Positions 1-10,300 of a stretch of 32,782 nt of DNA are shown in pieces (positions within the stretch are counted from its first letter, which is position 1; the number at the start of each line of letters is the position of its first letter). The DNA comes from Microcaldota archaeon (GTDB lineage: Archaea > Micrarchaeota > Micrarchaeia > Micrarchaeales > CABMGC01). The stretch is from assembly GCA_021797995.1 (NCBI GenBank), contig JAJZYR010000010.1:1-32782 (forward strand). The letters run 5' to 3'. The notes below the pieces were generated by a model. The model saw only the letters and a list, made by a program, of their open reading frames with translations. It was not told the origin of the DNA and ran no database searches. A program made the translations under genes and the position numbers.

Positions 1-2
1 GC

Positions 3-197
3 GGCCTCCGGATCGACAGGGATATAAATGCTGCGAGGAATATACTGCACAAGAGTACCGCAGGGCATGCGGGAATTGAAGCTCGTGGAGATCCTGCCTC
101 TTTGCACCCGGAAACGGATGCGAAAGCAGGACCGTCGAAGCGAGAACATACCTTTGGATCGGGAAGTCTTGGTCCGATGGGAAGCCCCGGGCTTTAG
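3..197 (+). CDS. tnpB: TnpB (IS200/IS605 OrfB-like) C-terminal fragment, truncated by window edge
   Basis: Frame 3 reads GLRIDRDINAARNILHKSTAGHAGIEARGDPASLHPETDAKAGPSKREHTFGSGSLGPMGSPGL*; 'DRDINAARNIL....AG..A.GD' is the typical TnpB C-terminus. The listed ORF 28..279 is a different frame. Confidence 0.85.
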   Translation, partial: GLRIDRDINAARNILHKSTAGHAGIEARGDPASLHPETDAKAGPSKREHTFGSGSLGPMGSPGL

Positions 198-216
198 CCC
201 GGGGAGGATGTCACAT
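185..216 (+). mobile_element. IS200/IS605-type right end / putative omegaRNA (reRNA) 3' hairpin
   Basis: CCCCGGGC-TTTA-GCCCGGGG perfect 8-bp stem followed by AGGATGTCACAT; overlaps the tnpB stop codon; 28 bp recur at 13035-13062 (minus). Confidence 0.7.
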
Positions 217-306
217 ACCTGGCCACGCATGTATGCACCAATCAATACATATGCATGCCCGAATTCACCAACAGTCTGAGCCGCGGGCTTCCTTCAAGGT
301 AAATCT

Positions 307-1143
307 ATGATAGAGGTCAGGGATCTTACCAAAAGATACGGCGATGGTACCGTCGCCATTGCCAGACTTTCCCTCAGGCTTGACAGGAGGATCACGACGG
401 TGCTTGGAAGAAACGGGGCCGGAAAGACGACGCTTATCAGGATACTGTCCACGCAGCTTCTTCCGTCATCGGGGACTGCGAGGATAGGCGAGCTCGACGT
501 GGTCAAGGATGTGAATCTCGTGCGGGACATGATCTCAAGCATACCGCAGGATGCCAAGGTGCTGGGGATCGCAAGTCCGATGGACCACGTGATGATGTAT
601 CTGAATGCCAGGGGGCTGCCTCCTGCGGAAATAGACGGGCTTGCCGAGAAGGCACTGAGGGAGCTTGGTCTGTGGCACGTCAGGGATAAGCCGGCCGCAG
701 ACCTCTCCGGAGGGATGCGCAGAAAGATCTTCGTTGCGATGGCCATCGCGTCAAAGGCAGAGGTAATCTTCCTTGACGAACCCACCACAGGACTTGATCC
801 AATCTCAAGAATCGAGGTCTGGTCTGCAATAAAGAAGCTGAGGAGCAGCAGCATTATAATAACGACGCACTACATGGAAGAGGCAAAGGAGCTCTCTGAC
901 GAAGTGGTCCTTCTGGCCGGCGGAAGGAAGGTTGTACAGGGATCGGTTGATACTCTGCTGGGCAGGTTCGGCGGGAGGCTGAGGGTGGAAGGCCCAAGGG
1001 GCAGGTATAGGGTCGGCGCAACACACATCTCGTACCTGCAGCCAAGCGAGGCCAGGGCGCTTATAGGGAAGGGATACTCAGTGAAGGAGATAAGCCTTGA
1101 GGACCTGTTCATCATACACGGGGGCGGTGCGATTGAATCTTAG
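307..1143 (+). CDS. ABC transporter ATP-binding protein
   Basis: Walker A GRNGAGKTTLIRIL, signature LSGGMRRK, Walker B VIFLDEPTTGLDP. Confidence 0.95.
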   Translation: MIEVRDLTKRYGDGTVAIARLSLRLDRRITTVLGRNGAGKTTLIRILSTQLLPSSGTARIGELDVVKDVNLVRDMISSIPQDAKVLGIASPMDHVMMYLNARGLPPAEIDGLAEKALRELGLWHVRDKPAADLSGGMRRKIFVAMAIASKAEVIFLDEPTTGLDPISRIEVWSAIKKLRSSSIIITTHYMEEAKELSDEVVLLAGGRKVVQGSVDTLLGRFGGRLRVEGPRGRYRVGATHISYLQPSEARALIGKGYSVKEISLEDLFIIHGGGAIES

Positions 1144-1855
1144 ATTCGTATGGGCGTTTGCGAAGTTCAATGGAATCTCCTGGATAAGGAGAAGCCCGGC
1201 AAATATACTTTCGCCTGTCGTTACATCCTTGTGCCTGCTTTTCATCATATATTTCTTATCCGGTGGTAGGCTGGTGGACTATGCAGTAGTTGGGGGAGTA
1301 ATAGCAATAATGGCGTCGACCTCCATGATGAACACAGGGCAGACGGCCATGATGAGGCTTGAATACAGGATACATGACCTTATAGTTGCAACCAAGGCAA
1401 CGGCGCTGGAGTACGTAGTTGCACTTTCCACGTCCGACCTTGTCTTCTCCGTTCCCGGCATTGCCATCTTCACGCTCCTCAGTCTGATATTCGGCCTTTT
1501 CACGCTTCAGAGATTTGCAGCCACGGTGGCGGTGCTGCTGCTTCTCGCGCTTGGTACAACCTCCATAGCATTCTCTTTCGGATCAAGAATCAGGCGCACC
1601 ATAGGGATGTGGGCGATATCAGGGATACTCTCTGCGCTCCTTACGCTCCTTTCTCCGACCTTTTATCCCTACACGGCGCTTCCGCAGCCGATCCTCTATG
1701 TACTTGCACTCTCGCCAGTTACCCCGGCAGCTGTCGTGCTCCAGGGCGTATATGGGCTTGCTCCAATGAACTACCCGATGGTCCTTCTGCTGGTTGCAGA
1801 GGTCGCTGCCTATACGATGATTGCAATGCGCTTTGCAAGGTGGGCTGAACACTAG
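1127..1855 (+). CDS. ABC-2 type transporter permease
   Basis: Hydrophobic multi-TM protein overlapping the ATPase 3' end; GTG 1127 or TTG 1133 are likelier starts than ATG 1097. Confidence 0.8.
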   Translation: MRLNLRFVWAFAKFNGISWIRRSPANILSPVVTSLCLLFIIYFLSGGRLVDYAVVGGVIAIMASTSMMNTGQTAMMRLEYRIHDLIVATKATALEYVVALSTSDLVFSVPGIAIFTLLSLIFGLFTLQRFAATVAVLLLLALGTTSIAFSFGSRIRRTIGMWAISGILSALLTLLSPTFYPYTALPQPILYVLALSPVTPAAVVLQGVYGLAPMNYPMVLLLVAEVAAYTMIAMRFARWAEH

Positions 1856-1998
1856 CGCGCGGACCGTGGGCAGCAAACGGCAGGGGCTTTTCTGCACTGC
1901 CAGGCAAGCCCGTATTGGCATTTTCCCCTGGCAGCCATGCAGTCCGAGACACGAAGCGTGTGTTATTGTTTTTATACAGTTACGCAGAAACAGTTATC

Positions 1999-3450
1999 AT
2001 GCCGGCAGGCCCACCTAACATAATCTTTGTGATGCTTGACACCGCAAGGGCGGACTACTTCGGGAGTTATGGGGGGAGGCTGCGCCTTGATAATATAGAT
2101 GGCATCTGGAAGAACGGTGTTGTGTACGAGAATGCCATTTCCCCCGGCACTTATACGCTGCCTTCGCATGTCTCGCTCTTTTTGGGCAAGCAGGTTTCCC
2201 GGATCCCGGGGCTGATGGAGGACAAGATGAAGCATTATGATCGCAACACGGACCCGTTTCTTTTAAGGTCACGGGTGATAAAGCCCGGAAGCATGACGCT
2301 TGCGAAAAGGCTTTCTTACCTTGGGTATGGCACGGCCATCTTTTCCAACAACCCGCTGGTCAGCGAGTATACAGGCATTGCCGAAGGCTTCTCATACCGC
2401 TCTTATACCGATAGCATCGCGATTGCATCGGCGAACAAGATGAATAGGATTGTGATAAGGGGCCCGCTCAGCCTTGTAGGAAACGGGGCTCTCAGGAAAG
2501 GGCTTGTGAACCTTGCCTATCTGGTCACAAGGGCAATGCCTGCGGGCACTCTCGACGCAGTCTATCTCGGCCTGAGGGAAAGGCTCAATAGGATATATGC
2601 AGATGAGGCCAGATACAATGACATAGACCAGGGGGCGCGGGATACAAACAGGAGGGTGGAGGCATACTGCAACGATGCAAGCGGCAGGCGCAACTTCATG
2701 TTCATAAATTACATGGAGGCGCACGAAGGATATCCGACAAGCGCAGTCACTGATACGCGCGTAGAGCAGGACAAATGGCTTTACATGAGCGGCATTGCTG
2801 ACGCTTCCGGGGTGCTGGACATCATAAAGGAGGCACGCGACAGGAGGCTGCTGTACCTTGACAGGCAGATTGGCAGGCTTATGTCTATCCTGAAATCCTG
2901 CGGTATGCTTGACAATGCAGTGCTGATCTTCGGAGGAGACCACGGGCAGGGCTTCATGGAACACGGGCAGATGTACCATGGCGTGTTGCCGTACAATGAG
3001 ATAGTGCACGTGCCCCTCGTCTGCACAAGATTCGTAAATGGCCATCAGGTCAGGGCTGGGGAGCGCGTGGCCAGGCCGGTAAGCCTTACCGCACTACACG
3101 ACGCTGTCCTTGACATAGGCTATGGAGCGTATGATGCCATAGACGGAAATCTTAAGGGAGACAGGTTTGTCTTCTCCGAGCATACAGGGATAACGGAGGT
3201 ATGGGATACGCACCTTCTGAGACTTATAAGGGGCAGATCCAGATATGCGGATGCAATATACAGGGCGAAGCTGAGGCATAATGCCTTTGCGACCGCCGTA
3301 TACTGCGGACGCTATAAGCTCATACATTACAAGGACAGGAAGAAAACAGATGAGCTCTACAATATACACGAGGACGAAAGGGAACTTGAAAATCTTATCT
3401 TCAAGGAGAGGGATGTAGCCCGCAGGCTTCTTGGCTCGATATCCGGGTAG
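1999..3450 (+). CDS. Sulfatase / alkaline phosphatase superfamily protein
   Basis: PNIIFVMLDTARADYFGSYGG, TLPSHVSLFLGK, FGGDHGQGFMEHGQMYHG motifs; ATG 1999 fits the family N-terminus better than the track start 1915. Confidence 0.85.
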   Translation: MPAGPPNIIFVMLDTARADYFGSYGGRLRLDNIDGIWKNGVVYENAISPGTYTLPSHVSLFLGKQVSRIPGLMEDKMKHYDRNTDPFLLRSRVIKPGSMTLAKRLSYLGYGTAIFSNNPLVSEYTGIAEGFSYRSYTDSIAIASANKMNRIVIRGPLSLVGNGALRKGLVNLAYLVTRAMPAGTLDAVYLGLRERLNRIYADEARYNDIDQGARDTNRRVEAYCNDASGRRNFMFINYMEAHEGYPTSAVTDTRVEQDKWLYMSGIADASGVLDIIKEARDRRLLYLDRQIGRLMSILKSCGMLDNAVLIFGGDHGQGFMEHGQMYHGVLPYNEIVHVPLVCTRFVNGHQVRAGERVARPVSLTALHDAVLDIGYGAYDAIDGNLKGDRFVFSEHTGITEVWDTHLLRLIRGRSRYADAIYRAKLRHNAFATAVYCGRYKLIHYKDRKKTDELYNIHEDERELENLIFKERDVARRLLGSISG

Positions 3451-3567
3451 TGCTGGTCAATGGCTTCGGCACGGGCTGAAACGCTGCTGGCATGGCGATG
3501 GAAAAGCAGGCCGGTATGCAGTGAAGCATAGCAAGCGTTTGGGGCACAGGAACCTTTAAAATGTTAT

Positions 3568-3594
3568 GCGTACACAATAGTACTGTTTGTACGC
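3568..3594. promoter_or_regulatory. Inverted repeat in rpoK leader
   Basis: GCGTACA-N13-TGTACGC, perfect 7-bp arms, just downstream of a TATA-like CTTTAAAAT. Confidence 0.4.
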
Positions 3595-3627
3595 CCTTAC
3601 GGCTAGGGGCATATATCTCGTGTTTTT

Positions 3628-3795
3628 ATGGAGTATACAAGATTTGAGAAGGCGAGGATTATAGGAGCAAGGGCCTTGCAGCTGGCATACGGTGCGCCGC
3701 CGCTGATAAAGGTACCGCAGGGGATGTCTGACCCTCTCGCTCTGGCCGAGGCGGAATTCGCCGAAGATGCAATCCCGATAGTCGTAATAAGGTAG
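3628..3795 (+). CDS. rpoK: DNA-directed RNA polymerase subunit K (Rpb6/omega homologue)
   Basis: Unlisted 55-aa ORF MEYTRFEKARIIGARALQLAYGAPPLIKVPQGMSDPLALAEAEFAEDAIPIVVIR; matches RpoK pattern TRFE.ARI.GARALQ...GAP..I......DP...A..E.....IP..V.R. Confidence 0.93.
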   Translation: MEYTRFEKARIIGARALQLAYGAPPLIKVPQGMSDPLALAEAEFAEDAIPIVVIR

Positions 3796-3813
3796 GCAAA
3801 GCTAGGTTTTATC

Positions 3814-5247
3814 TTGGAAGATCCAGATATAATTGTTGCAGGGGCAGGCATGGCTGGTTCGCTTGCTGCCGCCGCCGCAGCGAGAGGTGGGGCAGCGGTG
3901 CTGCTTCTTGATAGGAACGATAATACAGTAGTCGGAAAGAAGACTAACTGGGGCTGGGTCTGCGGCGACGCGGTTGCAAAGAGCCACACAGACTTCATCG
4001 AGAAGGAGCTTGGGATTAAACTTGGCGAGCCGGTGCTCGACGTCAAGGTTGACGGGGTGCAGGTCCTGAGCCCTGACATGCAGAACAAGTTCCCGTTCGA
4101 GGGCGAGGGATACAGCCTGAACAGGCCAAAAGCAGCACAGTACTTTGCTGGGCTTGCGGTAAAGAACGGAGCAGAATACAGGCCGCATTACGAGGTTGGC
4201 GGGCCTCTTCTTGAGGGAAACCGTGTCGTCGGGATATACGGGAGGGACGAGAAAGGAGGGCAGGTTGAGATAAAGGCCAAGATAGTCATCGATACGCTCG
4301 GAATTGCGAGCACCTTGAGAAGGAAGCTGCCGCCAAATGATTATATAGAGAGCACGGTCAGCACTGACGATATCGAGTCTACGGGGAGATACATCGCTGG
4401 TTTCGAGCAGGACGGCGAGGACCCTAACTACTATGACCCAAAGAACGCGCTTATACACTTGAACCAGGTGCTTGCCCCAGGAGGCTACGGATGGGTCTTC
4501 CCGAAGAGCGGGAAAAGGGTAAACATAGGCCTGGGAGTGGAGAAGAAGAGCCTGGAGGTAAGGAATTCGAAGCTCGGGAAGAAGGATACGCTCCACTCGC
4601 TGATCGACGATTATGTAAAGTGGAATCATGTCATAAAGGGCATAAGGATCGATACGGAGGACGGGAACGGAAAGGGCTACTGGTCCGTTACTGTGAGGAG
4701 GCAGTTCGATAGCCTGGTCTATCCAGGATACATGGGGGCCGGGGACAGCATGGCGATGCCAAATCCGATAAGCGCCGGCGGGATAGGCCCGGCGATGGTT
4801 GCCGGAGTGCTCGCCGGGGAGGTCGCGGCTGAGGCAATTGCCGCAAATGACGCAAGCATGGAGTTCCTTTGGAAATACAATGTAAGGTACAACGACCTTT
4901 ACGGTAACAAGACTGCAGCGCTTGAGGCATTCAGGATATACCTCCAGTCGTTAAACAATGACCTGATAAACTACGGGATGAGCCACTTCCTCACGAAACA
5001 GGAGGCCGAGGAAATAAGCTATGGGAGGATTCCGAAGATAACGATTGCAGGGACATTCAACAAGGTGCTCAGCGGCATCTCGAACATAAACGCCTTCAGG
5101 AATCTCATCTTTACAGTCAACAAGATGAAAAGGATGAACGAGCTCTACGGAAAGTATCCGGGGATGAGCGGTTTTCTTGACTGGAAGAAGGCCGTCAATG
5201 CGGAGATGCGGGAGGTAAAAGAGAGATTTCCCCCTAATCCTATCTGA
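3814..5247 (+). CDS. Geranylgeranyl reductase family protein (digeranylgeranylglycerophospholipid reductase-like)
   Basis: N-terminal FAD-binding DIIVAGAGMAGSLAAAAAARGG, 'GAGDSMAMPNPISAGGIGPAM'; TTG start. Confidence 0.88.
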   Translation: MEDPDIIVAGAGMAGSLAAAAAARGGAAVLLLDRNDNTVVGKKTNWGWVCGDAVAKSHTDFIEKELGIKLGEPVLDVKVDGVQVLSPDMQNKFPFEGEGYSLNRPKAAQYFAGLAVKNGAEYRPHYEVGGPLLEGNRVVGIYGRDEKGGQVEIKAKIVIDTLGIASTLRRKLPPNDYIESTVSTDDIESTGRYIAGFEQDGEDPNYYDPKNALIHLNQVLAPGGYGWVFPKSGKRVNIGLGVEKKSLEVRNSKLGKKDTLHSLIDDYVKWNHVIKGIRIDTEDGNGKGYWSVTVRRQFDSLVYPGYMGAGDSMAMPNPISAGGIGPAMVAGVLAGEVAAEAIAANDASMEFLWKYNVRYNDLYGNKTAALEAFRIYLQSLNNDLINYGMSHFLTKQEAEEISYGRIPKITIAGTFNKVLSGISNINAFRNLIFTVNKMKRMNELYGKYPGMSGFLDWKKAVNAEMREVKERFPPNPI

Positions 5248-5250
5248 CAG

Positions 5251-5982
5251 CTATTCATGACGCGTGGCGGCAAGCGCCACTTCATTGCCGTCCAGGTCGT
5301 ACATCCTCGCGCTTTCTTCGTCGAATATTCCGTTCCTGAAGAGCGGCAGCGATGAACCGGTGCCCGAGCTTGCGCTTACTCCGGTTATCAACGGGCTGAA
5401 CGCGGGCATGACGATGAGCTTTATCTTTTTATTGCAGGTACTGTACCGCCTCCGCGCCTGGGGGCCTATCCCTGCAACCAGCCACCCTTTTTCTATCCTG
5501 CCGGCGACGCTGATGGCTGTATGGGAGTGGGCTGATATTATATAGTCCATTCCCATGGCCTGGTCTGACGGCATAGCGTTGCCGTGTATGAAGGCAATCC
5601 GCTTCAGGAGCAGCTCCGCTACAGGAGGCCGATTCATGCCGATCCTCCCGAGGATCTCCGCAAGATGCGCATCGTGGTTACCCCTTACTACCGTAATCTT
5701 TATCCCTCTGAGCAGGTGGAAGAACGCTGCTATTGCCTCCAGCTCTTCCCTTGGAGGGTATCCTATGCTCTCCTTCACATCTCCCAGCATTATGATTTCA
5801 TGCGCCCCGCTCTTCCTGTAGAGCGCGAGGAGCTGCTCCGCCATCCTCTGCGAGGCATTCGGAAAGTGGATTCCTGCCTTTGCAAGCTTGAACTCCTTCC
5901 CTATATGCATATCGCCGATGACGAGGAGGTGCCATCTGCGCACGGCCAGCGCCGGGCTACCTTTGACAAAAGATGCCAGCAT
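5251..5982 (-). CDS. Metallophosphoesterase
   Basis: LLVIGDMHIGKE, IIMLGDVKES, VVRGNHDAH, FIHGNAMP, ISAHSH motifs. Confidence 0.88.
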   Translation of the reverse strand: MLASFVKGSPALAVRRWHLLVIGDMHIGKEFKLAKAGIHFPNASQRMAEQLLALYRKSGAHEIIMLGDVKESIGYPPREELEAIAAFFHLLRGIKITVVRGNHDAHLAEILGRIGMNRPPVAELLLKRIAFIHGNAMPSDQAMGMDYIISAHSHTAISVAGRIEKGWLVAGIGPQARRRYSTCNKKIKLIVMPAFSPLITGVSASSGTGSSLPLFRNGIFDEESARMYDLDGNEVALAATRHE

Positions 5983-6036
5983 GATACAGAAGGGGCGGCA
6001 TATGCTTATAATGGTTTATGGGCATAGAGACTTGGA

Positions 6037-7134
6037 TTGAACGCAATGGCAACGACAGCTTCTCCAGGATCGGTGCGCATAGGCAGCATTTATGGAATAA
6101 GCATCGAGCTGAACTGGATATTCATCTTGATGATCCTTGTCTTCGTAGCCATCGATCCGTACCTTGGACTGCTCTGGGTGCTCCTCTTTGCCTGCGTCCT
6201 GATACACGAACTTGCGCATTCTGTCACTGCCCTGAGGAACAAGATAAGCGTCAGCAGGATTGTCCTGCTTCCATTCGGCGGCGCGTCGGTCATGGATACC
6301 TCGAAGGCAGACCCGCGGACGGAGTTCAATATCGCCATCGTCGGTCCGCTGATGAGCTTTTTCCTTGGAGGGGTCTTTGGAATCATTACATTGGTGCTTC
6401 CGGCAGGTTTTGTGGAGCAGTTGGTCCAGCTCCTGTTCGTGTTGAACATGCTTCTTGGAGTATTCAACATAATACCTGCCTTCCCCATGGACGGTGGCAG
6501 GATCTTCAGGAGCTACCTTGAGAGAAAGCGCAGCCTCTACGATGCCACGGCCATTACTGCAAGAGTCACAAAGGTGGTCCTTGTGCTTATCATGATTGCC
6601 ACTGTTGGGTTCATACTCTCCGTGCCGCAGGATCCGCTGTCGTACAAGCTCTTTGTCTTTATCTTTGACCTGATAATCGTGGTCTTCATATACGGAGGCA
6701 TGAAGGCTGAGGAGAGCAGCGTGATGATAAGGAAGGAAACGGAGGGAGTGAGGATCGCTGAAGTTGCCAGTAGGCACTATGCACTCATTGATTTCGATGC
6801 GGCGCCGTCGGAGCTCTACAGCCTTGTAAAGTCTACCGGCAAGCATGTGATACTGACAAGGAACGGCAGGGACTATGCAGTCGTGAATTTCGGGAATGGG
6901 ATAAAGGCATCCAGGGCTTCCAGGGTAGGCGACATCTCGATACAGATTCCAAGGATAAAGGCATCGGCTGGGATTGCGGAGGGGCTAGATGCTGTCTCTA
7001 ACAGCCCGGTCGGTGTTGCAGCAGTCGAGAAGAATGGCAGGCTTGCAGGAATAATAACCCTAGCGCAGGTGCAGTCATTCATCTCCCTCTACTTAATGAA
7101 AAAGGGGGTGGGGAAGGCGGCAGTGCAACAGTGA
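6037..7134 (+). CDS. Site-2 protease family (M50) membrane metalloprotease with C-terminal CBS-like region
   Basis: IHELAHSVTAL (HExxH), FNIIPAFPMDGGRIFRS; multiple TM segments. Confidence 0.9.
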   Translation: MNAMATTASPGSVRIGSIYGISIELNWIFILMILVFVAIDPYLGLLWVLLFACVLIHELAHSVTALRNKISVSRIVLLPFGGASVMDTSKADPRTEFNIAIVGPLMSFFLGGVFGIITLVLPAGFVEQLVQLLFVLNMLLGVFNIIPAFPMDGGRIFRSYLERKRSLYDATAITARVTKVVLVLIMIATVGFILSVPQDPLSYKLFVFIFDLIIVVFIYGGMKAEESSVMIRKETEGVRIAEVASRHYALIDFDAAPSELYSLVKSTGKHVILTRNGRDYAVVNFGNGIKASRASRVGDISIQIPRIKASAGIAEGLDAVSNSPVGVAAVEKNGRLAGIITLAQVQSFISLYLMKKGVGKAAVQQ

Positions 7135-7317
7135 CTTCCTCCAGCCGCTGAAGTGCATGGGATTTCCCGCTTATATTATTAGGCTAGCCGGGGCCTCACC
7201 GAGAACCCGCGGACCATGGGAATGGGCGTGCTCTAGCCTTGCAGCCCGCAACGTCAACGAAAGGGTTTTATACATTGATGGTGCGTTTGTATGTGCAGTT
7301 TCGACCGGTTGATGTGA

Positions 7318-10300
7318 TTGCTGTACCTGAAATCGCTTACGTTGGACAGGTTCAAGTCGTTCAGGCACTCTGAGATCCTGATCAGCAGGGGTTTCACCTG
7401 CGTCGTAGGGCCTAACGGAAGCGGAAAGTCAAACATATGCGATGCCCTTCTTTTCGGCCTTGGTGAGAATTCCCTCAGCCGACTCAGGATAAGCAGATTC
7501 GAGGAGCTCATAAATTTCGGGATGAAGAGGAAGAAGGGCGAGATTGCAAAGGCCCACGTGAAGCTCGAATTCGGGGGGGACGAAGAGTATGCCATCGTCA
7601 GGACGGCAAGATCCGACGGCAAGACCGAGTACAGAGTGAACGGGAAGCGCATGACCAGGGGGGAAGTCCTTGAGATACTGCATGCCAACAGGATAAAGGC
7701 AGACGAGACGAGCACGATAACTCAAGGCGAGATCGGCAGGATTATCTCACTGAGCCCGAAGGAGCACAGGGAGCTCATCGACATAGCTGCAGGGATAAAG
7801 GAGTTCGAGGCGAAGAAGGCAGATGCCTTAAGGGAGCTTGAGAAGGTAAGCCAGAGGATTTCCGAGGCGCAGGGAATGCTCAACGAGAAGGTGGGCTTCC
7901 TCAGGGAGCTTGAGAAGGAAAAGGAGGCTGCAGAGCACTATGCTGCGCTTACCGCAAAGCTGAGGACCCTCAGATACAGCATACTCATGGCCAGGAAGGA
8001 AGCCCTTGTGATGGCGCTTGACGGCTACACGAAGGAGATGGCCGTGGTGGACTCAAAGAGGAATGAGACTGAGGTCGAGAGGAGTGGAATCGCAAAGAGG
8101 ATAAACGACCTTGAGACCGAGAGGCAGGGGATAACAAATGAGCTTGCGGCTAACTCGGCTGAGGCAGGCAAGGTGAACTCAAGGTTCGAGGCGGTCAACA
8201 CCGAGCTGGCTACGCTCGGTGCCGAGATAAACGGGCACAGGAGCTCACTGATAGAGATAGGATCGTTCGTCGAGGATGCGGAGAAGGAGATTGCAGGGAT
8301 AAACAAGACCGTAGAAGCCGGGAAGAGGAGCATTGCAGAGCTTGAGGCAAAGCTCAAGAAGCTTGAGGCTGAGGCCGGAGCCACGGTGCTTGGTGGCGGA
8401 AAGGGCGAGGATGAAAAGGAGATCGAAGCGATAAACAGAAAGATCCAGGAGCTTGAAAGGCGGATTGCGGAGGGCCAGGATGCCCTCATTAAATTGAGGA
8501 CGGAAGCGTCCATAACGGAAAAGGCGGCGAAGGAGGCAGGGGCATCCAAGGCAAGGTTAGCCGCGCTGCTAAACGTGAGAAAGGCAGAGGGCTCTAAGCT
8601 GGCAGAGGAACTTGAGAGGCTCAGGAAGGGAGCCAAGGATGCCGCGGAAGGATTGGGGAGGATGGACTCGGCGCACAAAAGGGCCGGGCAGGAGATGGAT
8701 CGCATCGATGAAAGGCTCATCACACTTAAGGAGCAGAGATCCGAGGCCTCGGCAAGGACAGGAGGCCTTCTTGAAAGGATAAGTACAAACTTTTCAGAGG
8801 CCGATGGCTTCTATGGCAGGGTGTCGCAGCTTTGCACATACGACAGTGCAGATGCCCTCGCTGTGGAATCTGCTGCAGGCAGCAGATTCGAGTACTTCGT
8901 AGTCGACACGATAAGCACGGCTGACAGGATAATCGAGTACCTGAAGAAGAACCAGCTCGGCAGGGCCACGTTCATTCCGGTCAGGGATGTGAACGTTGAC
9001 GGCAGGGAGGAGGGCGACACCACGGCAGGACTTCGCCCGGTGCTCGGCCTCATAAAATACGACAGCAGGTTTGACCGCGCCTTCAGGTACGTCTTCGGCA
9101 ACTCCTATGTGATAAAAGGCATAGGGGATGCCAGGAAGGCAGGGGTGGGAAGGCACAGATACGTCACGCTTGACGGCGACCTGGTGGAGCTGTCCGGGAC
9201 CGTTTCAGGGGGGTCGCCGAAAAGGAAGCTCTCGCTCTCATCGATAGAGAACCAGATACGCACCCTTGAGGAACAGAAGAAAAAGCTCCATTCAGAGATT
9301 GAGAAAGCAGAGGGGGAGGCCTTTGCTGCAAGGAAAGCGCAGGCTTCCCTGGAGATGTCGATCGAGGCAATGGAGAAAAGGCTGCCAACTGCACTGGCCG
9401 AGATGGGCGATGCAGAAAGATCAATGGCTCTCGCTGAAAATGAGGAGAGGGGATTGGTAAAGAGGCTTGGGGAGCTGAAGCAGGAGTCCGCGAGGCAGGA
9501 GAGCCAGCTTGATGCTGCCGGAAAGGAGCTCTCCGTGGCGAGGGAGAAGCTCAGGAAGGCTTACAGCGAGGCCATTGCCGCGACAAAGGAGCTGGCAAGG
9601 AGCGGAAGCAGCAAGGCCGAGAAGGAGAGGGCTGAGAGGGCCAGGAAGGAAGCTGAGGGACTGATGATCTCCATTGCAGGGACAAGGAAGGAGATGGAGC
9701 TCCTTGGGGCAAGGAAAGCCGAGATTGAGAGGCAGATTGATGAGAAGAGGCTGGCTGGAAAGAGCATAAATGCCTCGATATTGCAGAAGAGCGGCAGGAT
9801 TGCGTTGCTCGAGGCGGAGAGAAAAGAGGTCGAATCCGGCATAAAGAGGAGCAGCAATGCAAACTCCAAGTCCGTGGAGAGGCTCAACAGGATAACCGAC
9901 GAGCTGGCCAGGCTTGGAGAGGACAATGGCAGGATAAACGCACAGCTGAACGAGGTGGACAGGCAGCTTGCCGACGCAAGGGTGAAGAGGAGCCAGACGG
10001 AGACGAGGCTTAACGACGTTGCTGCCGAGCTTGCGGCGTATGTGGCAAAGCCTGAGCTCATAAAGGGCGACGCCGAGGTGATGTCCAGGGAGGCCGACGT
10101 GGTGCAGGCGAGGCTCAATGACCTCGGAACCGTGAATATGAAGGCTCCGGAGGTATACGCGGAGAGGAGGAAGGACGTCGATGACGCGCTTCAGAAATCG
10201 AACACGCTTGAGGCTGAAAAGCAGGCTGTCATACGCATGATAGAGGAGATAGACTCAAAGAAGCTGCAGATATTCATGAGCACGTTCAACGATGTGAACA

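Noticed and set aside
28-279. 83-aa ORF at window start
   Set aside because: Wrong frame over the TnpB C-terminus, which is clearly encoded in frame 3.
3802-4629. Long antisense ORF (275 aa) and similar ones (6016-6846, 2392-3045, 8025-8723, 9561-10118)
   Set aside because: Antisense to well-supported genes (GGR, S2P, sulfatase, SMC); composition reflects the complement of codon-biased GC-rich genes, with no recognisable motifs.
7135-7317. GC-rich structured intergenic stretch upstream of smc (GGCTAG...CTAGCC)
   Set aside because: Could be an ncRNA, but no C/D, H/ACA, SRP or RNase P features could be identified by eye.
8025-10118. Repetitive GAGGCTGAG/AAGGAG-like sequence within smc
   Set aside because: Codon-level repetition of coiled-coil heptads rich in Glu/Lys/Arg/Ala, not a DNA repeat element.
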